Source of the DNA: Kiritimatiellia bacterium
GTDB lineage: Bacteria > Verrucomicrobiota > Kiritimatiellia > RFP12 > DVOR01
Reading direction: 5' to 3'
DNA: 10,881 nt
Assembly (NCBI GenBank): GCA_017457555.1
Contig: JAFTHG010000094.1
Location: 1-10,881, forward strand
Shown here one piece after another: positions 6,001 through 10,881 of the stretch; positions within the stretch are counted from its first letter, which is position 1; each line of letters starts with the position of its first letter. A program made the translations under genes and the position numbers. Below the pieces are notes generated by a model. The model saw only the letters and a program-made list of their open reading frames with translations, was not told the DNA's origin and searched no databases.

Positions 6001-7140
6001 TTAAATACGATTCTTCTGACGCTGCTTTGCGGCCTTTTCTTCACGTTTCACGCGCAAAATCAGTGTCTTCATATTCTTGATGTTCTCGGAGCGGTTATCA
6101 TAAATGCGCTGAAGATATGCACGTGGCAATTCCTTGCCCCACTTACTCTGGAGTTTAGAGGCATTATTCGCACCGCAAAGACCTTCCAACTGCTGAACGA
6201 AGCGCCACATGGTCGCACGTTTCACCGACTTCATTCCGCTGGAAGCAGAGGAGAGTAAGACCATCCCATCGGCATTCAACGTCTTTTCAATCGCCGCACG
6301 ACGTTCGGTAAACTTCTTGGTATACGCATCAATCTCTTCCTCGGTCAGCTCCGAGAAATCTTCCACAGCGACCAAATCTTCGCCTTCACCGACCTCTTCT
6401 TCAGCCTCTGTTTCAGCATCTGCGGCTGTAGCCATCGCCTTCTTCGCCGTTTCTGCATCCTTCTTACGGGCTTCTGCCATGCGCTCTGCGATGGGTTTCT
6501 GAGCAGCCGGACGCACATAAGGAACGGCTTTGGGTTCGGGTTTTGACGGAGGCGTGTACGTGTAGTCAGCCTCTTCAAAGAGTGCCATCGGGTCACCTGC
6601 GTCAGCCACCTGATTAAAGGTGCCGGTAGCCGACTCCTTCTTCAAGTTCTTTGCCTTTTGTTTGGCGGCCAAACGTTCATCAATGCTGCCACCCTTTCCG
6701 GACTTGGCGAGCTTGGCATCAATTGCCGAAGTCTTTACTGTGGCTTCTTTCACAGGCGTATCATCCAGCTGCGGCGTGTCGTCACTGCCGAGTGAGGCGC
6801 CTTCATCGTCTGAAACACGGTCTTCATGACCATTGGCTCCGATTCCTGGATCAGTCGCAGTCACAGCGGCACGGGCAGCAGCTTCCGCAGCAGCGCGCGC
6901 TTCCACTTTGAAACGACTGGCAATCCGGCCATTCACCAGAATGACATTGCCCTCGCGCGTCACAGAATAGGGGCCGCGCACGTATTCTCCGTCAATGAAA
7001 ACCACGCCATCACTGACGCGCTTGGAGGCCTCTTCCGTGCCGAACAGTTGTGCTGCGACATCAGAAATGCCTTCCGTGGCAAAGCCACTTGCAGCACCCA
7101 TCAGTGCTAAACCGAACAGAAAATGCTTTAACATTGCCAT
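6001..7140 (-). CDS. Secreted protein of unknown function heading the MCE operon
   Basis: I do not recognise this 379-residue protein. Residues 1-22 look like a signal peptide (FLFGLALMGAASGFA), so the product is probably periplasmic. Residues 46-71 form a compact strand-rich motif, VVFIDGEYVRGPYSV followed by GNVILVNGR, which I associate with secreted proteins of the Verrucomicrobia/Lentisphaerae group. The middle (80-285) is low-complexity and highly charged: Ala-rich near 82-95, acidic near 105-127 and 242-268, with Lys/Ala/Glu-rich helical stretches. Residues 290-379 form a more ordered, basic C-terminal block with two Trp and one Cys, ending in a Lys/Arg-rich tail. GGAA lies 2-5 bases before ATG 7138-7140 and about 8 before the second ATG at 7132-7134, so the true start may be Met3. 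The gene lies 20 bases before mlaE, so it is probably cotranscribed with the transporter. A role in lipid transport is inferred from position only. Confidence 0.75.
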   Translation of the reverse strand: MAMLKHFLFGLALMGAASGFATEGISDVAAQLFGTEEASKRVSDGVVFIDGEYVRGPYSVTREGNVILVNGRIASRFKVEARAAAEAAARAAVTATDPGIGANGHEDRVSDDEGASLGSDDTPQLDDTPVKEATVKTSAIDAKLAKSGKGGSIDERLAAKQKAKNLKKESATGTFNQVADAGDPMALFEEADYTYTPPSKPEPKAVPYVRPAAQKPIAERMAEARKKDAETAKKAMATAADAETEAEEEVGEGEDLVAVEDFSELTEEEIDAYTKKFTERRAAIEKTLNADGMVLLSSASSGMKSVKRATMWRFVQQLEGLCGANNASKLQSKWGKELPRAYLQRIYDNRSENIKNMKTLILRVKREEKAAKQRQKNRI

Positions 7141-7183
7141 TCTTCCTTTTTTGTACTGCTGCGACTTTTCAGCAGAAACGGTT

Positions 7184-7360
7184 AAAAAGCCCCATCCAGA
7201 CGTATCGCTTCCTCCTCTGGAAGCCCAGAACGTTCAGGTGACAGCCCCGCCAATTACCTTCTGGTACGACACGTGGTCACGCCTGCCAGTAACCTTTGGT
7301 TCCATCCTAAAGACATGTAGGCCAGAGAAACATCAGCCAATTCGCGTTTAGGACAGGGCC
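7184..7360 (-). ncRNA. Candidate structured RNA or leader element between pheT and the MCE operon
   Basis: Read on the minus strand, the bases near 7351-7359 (GCCCTGTCC) pair over nine positions with 7189-7197 (GGATGGGGC), two of them G-T. Five T residues (7184-7188) follow directly, so the closing helix could also end transcription. Inside, TTTCTCTGG (7322-7330) pairs over nine positions with CCAGAGGAG (7212-7220). CTTT(A)GG/CCAAAG (7294-7312) forms a hairpin. CAGG(CG)TGAC pairs with GTCACCTG, and TACC-AGAA-GGTA forms the tip. The result is a rod with a wide central loop of about 175 nt, the size and shape class of 6S RNA. No family consensus is recognised, and a regulatory leader of the downstream gene is equally possible. 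Pairings were found by eye, without energy calculation. Confidence 0.42.
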
Positions 7361-7374
7361 CACTTTCGGCGCGC

Positions 7375-7388
7375 TTTTCAGCGCAAAG
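7375..7388 (-). other. GNRA-type hairpin just after pheT
   Basis: The minus strand reads GCGCT-GAAA-AGCGC, a perfect five-base-pair stem with a GAAA tetraloop, starting six bases past the pheT stop. No T run follows, so it is not a standard terminator. It may protect the pheT transcript end or be part of the adjacent structured region. Confidence 0.5.
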
Positions 7389-7393
7389 GGTAA

Positions 7394-9814
7394 TCAACTT
7401 TCGCGAATCTCAACGCCAAGTTCCTTCTTCAGCGCCTCAACAATACCAGCGAAAGCCGCATTGACTTCAGCATCACGCAAGGTGCGCTCTGCGGAACGGA
7501 ATTCCAGCGAGTAGCCCATCGAACGTTTTCCTGCGCCAATAGCCTTGGAGGTGAAAATATCAAAGAGTGTGATGTCGGTCAATTCCGCAGGGGCTGCTTT
7601 GCGAATGGTCTTCACCACGGTTTCATGTGCCAGCGTATCTGGAGCAATAAAAGCAATATCCTTACGGCTGGCGGGGAATTGCGGCACCGGCTTCAAACGT
7701 GGCAATGCGTCCAAACCCTTGGTTAATTGCTCCAGATCCAATTCAGCTACCACCAACGGTGTATTCAGACGGTAGCGATGACGTACGGCACTGCTGGCAG
7801 CACCCATCAGGCCTACGCGCTTCTTGCCAATGCAGATTTCCACAGCATAGCCCTTGGCAAAAGCTGGATGTGCCACAGGATAATATCCGAAACGAGGCGC
7901 ATGAAGACGGGCACAGAGCGCTTCAATCGCCCCCTTCAACCACAAAATTGCCTCTTCATCGCTCACTGGTGCTCGACGGGAGAGTGCATCTCTGCCGAAA
8001 GGTCCCATCAATCCGAGCGAAACGCGTTCACTTTCCTGCGGTGTGCCACGCTTGGCATCCACGGAGAAGACGCGGCCAATCTCAAACAGCGCGCAGCTTT
8101 CCGTCTGACGAGCAGCATTACGTCCCAGAGAAGCAATCAACTGCGGCAAGAGGGAATCGCGCAGAATGCCATAGTCTGCCGAAACAGGATTGGGAATTGC
8201 CAAACGATTCGTGACATTGGGATCAAAGGCGTCCAATTCTGCCTTGGAGAGGAAGGAATAATGCATCGCTTCCGTGAAGCTCAAGCTCAAAAGTGAATGG
8301 CGCACCGCTTTCTTGGCACGGAAAGACGTTTCCGGCAACTGCGACACAGCCGAGAGGGTTGGCAATTGCGTTGGAATGGCGTCCAATCCGTTCATGCGTG
8401 TCACTTCTTCGATCAAGTCTGCCGGTAACGTCACATCATAACGCCACGACGGACTGCGGAAGACTGCCTGCGTTGCATCACCGGAAATCTTTTCAATACC
8501 GAGCGAGGTCAGAATCGCATCCACCTTTTCCGGTGGCACAGTGACGCCAATCACCTCATTCACGCGCTGGTAGGAGAGCGTTACATCCACCGGCGTACGA
8601 TCACGGGCATCCACATCAATAACGCCCGTGCAAGCCGTAGCGCCGCCATATTTCACCAAAAGCGAGATGGCGCGGCGACTGGCTTCATCTGCCAAATCAC
8701 GGTCAACGCCACGAGCAAAGCGATAGGTTGCTTCCGAAGCCATGCCCAGCGCAGTCGCTGTAAACTTCACACTGGCGGCATCAAAGAGGGCCGATTCCAA
8801 CAGAATGGTGCCTGTCGCTGTGGCAACTTCAGTTTCTTCACCACCCATAATGCCCGCCACTGCGGTTGCCTTCTCCGTGTCGGCGATTACCAACATTGAG
8901 GCATCCAGCTTGCGATCAACCCCATCCAGCGTCCGCAACACTTCGCCATCCTGCGCACGGCGCACCACAATTGTGCGGTCTTTCAGCGTGGTGTGATCAA
9001 AGGCGTGCAATGGTTGCCCAAGCTCCAACATCACATAGTTGGTCACGTCCACAGCCAAACCGAGCGAACGCTGCCCGCACATTTCCAGACGCTCCACCAT
9101 CCAATCCGGCGTCGGCGCATTCACATCCAGTCCTGTCACAACGCGGGCGGTGTAGCGAGGGCACAAATCCGGGGCTTCCACGCGCACGGCTGCCATCGTA
9201 TTGACATCCACACCCGTTTCAGGAAATGCCACATCCGGCGTCTTCAATGGGCGATTTAAGAGTGCCGCCAGCTCACGGGCGATGCCACGCACCGATAAAC
9301 AGTCCGGACGATTCCACGTGATTTCAAGATCGTAGACCACTTCACTCTTCGGCATAAACGGCTGAATCGGCGCTCCGGGTTCGGCTGTTTCCGGGAGTTC
9401 CCAAATGCCATCATGAGCACCACCCAGCCCCAATTCGTCCTTGGAGCAGAGCATACCGAAACTTTCTACGCCGCGCAGTTTCCCCTTCTTGATTTCAAAT
9501 CCTTCCGGCCCCGGCATCTTAGCACCGATCTTTGCCAGCGGAGATTTGATGCCTACTCGGGCATTCGGCGCACCACACACCACCTGAAACGTGTCTGCTC
9601 CTGCTGCGACTTTGCAAATATGCAAGTGATCTGAATTGGGGTGTGCTTCACAAGCGATGATTTCACCCACTACAAAATGGTCATCCAATACGGTTCCGGT
9701 GGTTTCAATAGCTTCAACTTCCACACCGGAAAAGGTCAATAAATCGGAAACGCCCTGTACGGTTTGATCACTCAAATCGACAAATTCATTCAACCAACTC
9801 AAGGGTACGCGCAT
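7394..9814 (-). CDS. pheT: Phenylalanyl-tRNA synthetase beta subunit
   Basis: This is the beta chain of the alpha2-beta2 enzyme that charges tRNA-Phe in the cytoplasm. It binds tRNA and edits mischarged tyrosine, while the alpha chain (PheS) activates the amino acid. The length of 806 residues is normal for the family. The order of parts is complete: an N-terminal MRVPLSWLNEFVDL segment, a tRNA-binding OB domain (about 44-152, with HPNSDHLHICKV at 58-69), the B3/4 editing domain (about 214-385, with DVTNYVMLELGQPLHAFD), B5 (about 404-475, with DLIEEVTRMNGLDAIP), the catalytic-like core (about 485-700) and the C-terminal FDX-ACB domain (713-805, from FPASRKDIAFI). The ATG at 9812-9814 was chosen over an upstream TTG because GGAG lies at the right distance and MRVPLSW is the family's usual start. 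pheS is not next to it: the upstream gene is a folding factor behind a terminator. Confidence 0.97.
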   Translation of the reverse strand: MRVPLSWLNEFVDLSDQTVQGVSDLLTFSGVEVEAIETTGTVLDDHFVVGEIIACEAHPNSDHLHICKVAAGADTFQVVCGAPNARVGIKSPLAKIGAKMPGPEGFEIKKGKLRGVESFGMLCSKDELGLGGAHDGIWELPETAEPGAPIQPFMPKSEVVYDLEITWNRPDCLSVRGIARELAALLNRPLKTPDVAFPETGVDVNTMAAVRVEAPDLCPRYTARVVTGLDVNAPTPDWMVERLEMCGQRSLGLAVDVTNYVMLELGQPLHAFDHTTLKDRTIVVRRAQDGEVLRTLDGVDRKLDASMLVIADTEKATAVAGIMGGEETEVATATGTILLESALFDAASVKFTATALGMASEATYRFARGVDRDLADEASRRAISLLVKYGGATACTGVIDVDARDRTPVDVTLSYQRVNEVIGVTVPPEKVDAILTSLGIEKISGDATQAVFRSPSWRYDVTLPADLIEEVTRMNGLDAIPTQLPTLSAVSQLPETSFRAKKAVRHSLLSLSFTEAMHYSFLSKAELDAFDPNVTNRLAIPNPVSADYGILRDSLLPQLIASLGRNAARQTESCALFEIGRVFSVDAKRGTPQESERVSLGLMGPFGRDALSRRAPVSDEEAILWLKGAIEALCARLHAPRFGYYPVAHPAFAKGYAVEICIGKKRVGLMGAASSAVRHRYRLNTPLVVAELDLEQLTKGLDALPRLKPVPQFPASRKDIAFIAPDTLAHETVVKTIRKAAPAELTDITLFDIFTSKAIGAGKRSMGYSLEFRSAERTLRDAEVNAAFAGIVEALKKELGVEIRES

Positions 9815-9841
9815 TACGCTCTCCAAATATTCTATTCAAGG

Positions 9842-9858
9842 TCACAGTGCATCTGTGA
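9842..9858. promoter_or_regulatory. Dyad in the pheT leader
   Basis: TCACAG (9842-9847) and CTGTGA (9853-9858) are exact inverted repeats around five bases. The dyad lies about 14 bases downstream of the proposed pheT -10 element, so it would be in the untranslated leader. It could be an operator or an mRNA hairpin. There is no sign of a Phe-codon-rich leader peptide or a T-box-like layout. Confidence 0.4.
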
Positions 9859-9871
9859 GAAAATCGCTTCT

Positions 9872-9880
9872 ATTCTATCA
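9872..9880 (-). promoter_or_regulatory. pheT: Probable extended -10 element of the pheT promoter
   Basis: The minus strand reads TGATAGAAT, which fits an extended -10 (TG-N-TAGAAT). It lies between the upstream terminator and pheT, about 57 bases before the start codon. The -35 region is T-rich but has no good hexamer, as is common for extended -10 promoters. The assignment assumes a sigma-70-like consensus. Confidence 0.45.
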
Positions 9881-9903
9881 CATTTCTTTCCTATTAAAGA
9901 AAG

Positions 9904-9940
9904 AAAAATGCGGCATCCTTTTCAGAATACCGCATCTTTT
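9904..9940 (-). terminator. Strong hairpin terminator between the folding-factor gene and pheT
   Basis: ATGCGGCATCC (9908-9918) and GAATACCGCAT (9925-9935) form an 11-pair stem (two G-T) with a six-base loop. On the minus strand it is followed by TTTT-C-TTTC. On the plus strand it is followed by CTTTTT, so it could work both ways. It lies about 26 bases past the stop of the upstream gene and separates its transcript from pheT. Confidence 0.85.
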
Positions 9941-9965
9941 TGTTCTGTTGTGAAGGAACGTCCGC

Positions 9966-10881
9966 TTATTCTTCCGGGTCATCCACCACATCTTCTTCCA
10001 ACAGCGGCACTTGACCATCTGCTGTTGGCGGCGTTGTATCCACCAGCCAATCCATCCAAGCCGCAGCGGTGCGGAACTGTGTCGGCCATGCCAAGCTCTG
10101 GGCCAGCTGGGCCTTGCCTGTGGTCTTTGCCAATACATCACCGGCCTGACGATCGGCCACATAGACCAACACAATCTCATCTGCCGGGGTTACGACTGCA
10201 TCCGAAAGGCCCTTCACGCCCAATTCACCGACAGCGCCGAGCACTTCATTACGATACGGAATCTCAAGCTTTGCCGAGTCGTTCAATACAAAGGTCATTC
10301 CGGTGGTTGCGGTGAAACCGGTTTCTGCACAAGCAGCCACAGCGGCATCAAAGGCAGAGCCCTTTGCCAATTCTGCAGCGAGTTTGTCACGCAGCGCAGC
10401 ACCCTTTGCTTCCAAAGCCTTGTTCAAACGGTCACGGCGAACATCTGCCAACACACGATCCTTCACCTCTTCAAGCGGAGCCACGTGTGCCGGAATAATG
10501 TTTTCCAACTGCACGAAATAAACGCGGTCTGTACCTGCAATGGCATTGAATGGCGTTTCCACCGGATCCATTTCAAATGCGGCGGCAATCACATCACGTG
10601 CATTCTGGAAACCAAAGGGACGATCCAGACGCACGGTAGCCTTCTTCACTTCGCCATAATCCTTTGCGGCATCTGCCATGGATGCGGTCTGGGCAACAGC
10701 CACGAGCGATTCATTAGCGAAGAGCAGCGCATCTTCCAATGCACGGCGGGCCTTCACCTTTTCAATCGCCTTGTCCTTCACTTCTTCAAAGGGTAAGACC
10801 TTGGTGGCATTGGTGCCCGTGCCCTTGAATTCGTCATTGTTGTCATCATAGTACTGCATTGCATCCATTTCGTCGATGACC
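9966..10881 (-). CDS. PpiD/SurA-like periplasmic folding factor, C-terminal part
   Basis: This is the last 304 residues of a protein whose N-terminus lies beyond the right edge; the frame is open to the edge. It is likely a membrane-anchored or periplasmic peptidyl-prolyl isomerase or chaperone that helps envelope proteins fold. The clearest sign is the repeated helical unit LPFEEVKDKAIEKVKARRAL and, about 105 residues later, APLEEVKDRVLADVRRDRL after a VYFVQLENIIPAHV strand. This is the pattern of the C-terminal region of PpiD and related SurA_N_3 proteins. A catalytic parvulin domain is not clearly visible in this part, so enzyme activity cannot be claimed. The tail is acidic (LLEEDVVDDPEE). 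A strong terminator follows it. Confidence 0.55.
   Translation of the reverse strand, partial: VIDEMDAMQYYDDNNDEFKGTGTNATKVLPFEEVKDKAIEKVKARRALEDALLFANESLVAVAQTASMADAAKDYGEVKKATVRLDRPFGFQNARDVIAAAFEMDPVETPFNAIAGTDRVYFVQLENIIPAHVAPLEEVKDRVLADVRRDRLNKALEAKGAALRDKLAAELAKGSAFDAAVAACAETGFTATTGMTFVLNDSAKLEIPYRNEVLGAVGELGVKGLSDAVVTPADEIVLVYVADRQAGDVLAKTTGKAQLAQSLAWPTQFRTAAAWMDWLVDTTPPTADGQVPLLEEDVVDDPEE

Noticed and set aside
7290..7315. tRNA T-arm (GGTTCCATCC on the plus strand)
   Set aside because: No matching acceptor, D or anticodon arms are found around it. It is one side of a hairpin in the candidate RNA.

Overview
The window looks like a chromosomal segment from a Gram-negative (diderm) bacterium. 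It carries an MCE/Mla-type lipid transport operon, a lipoprotein and a periplasmic folding-factor-like gene. An MlaE permease fused to an N-terminal STAS-like domain, a pheT without an adjacent pheS, and a secreted protein with a short 'FIDGEYV-PY-V-G-N-I-VNG' motif would fit the Planctomycetes-Verrucomicrobia-Lentisphaerae-Kiritimatiellae group. That placement is inference from memory of family distributions and is weak.

Layout. From about 1059 to the right edge every gene I can support is on the minus strand, so the reading order is right to left. At the right edge is the C-terminal part of a PpiD/SurA-like periplasmic chaperone or isomerase (9966-10881), closed by a strong bidirectional-looking hairpin terminator (9904-9940). 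Next is pheT (7394-9814), the phenylalanyl-tRNA synthetase beta subunit, with its own probable promoter and a dyad in its leader. The 253-base gap after pheT (7141-7393) is not empty: it can fold on the minus strand into a closed, rod-like RNA of about 175 nt whose last helix arm runs straight into five T residues. This is the best candidate here for an undescribed RNA.

The following five genes are tightly packed: a secreted protein of unknown function (6001-7140), mlaE (4880-5980), mlaF (4093-4875), an mlaD-like MCE gene (3025-4092) and an outer-membrane-type auxiliary lipoprotein (2463-3014). An NhaC-type Na+/H+ antiporter follows (1059-2396) after 66 bases. MlaE, MlaF and MlaD together would form an inner-membrane ATP-driven lipid transporter. 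The lipoprotein is the likely outer-membrane-side partner, and the unknown first gene may be an accessory part of the same envelope process.

The left 1 kb is different: AT-richer, poor in genes, and on the plus strand. It holds the last 20 codons of a plus-strand gene with a terminator behind it, and a second, broken reading frame (399-635) that ends in nearly the same 39 bases as the first gene. A perfect TGTGA-N6-TCACA palindrome sits just upstream of that frame. A G-rich tract follows, then four copies of a 14-bp palindromic repeat at 22-23 bp spacing that end in nested inverted repeats. This block lies between converging genes and looks like an accessory or remodelled region. I found no CRISPR array, tRNA, rRNA, transposase or integrase.
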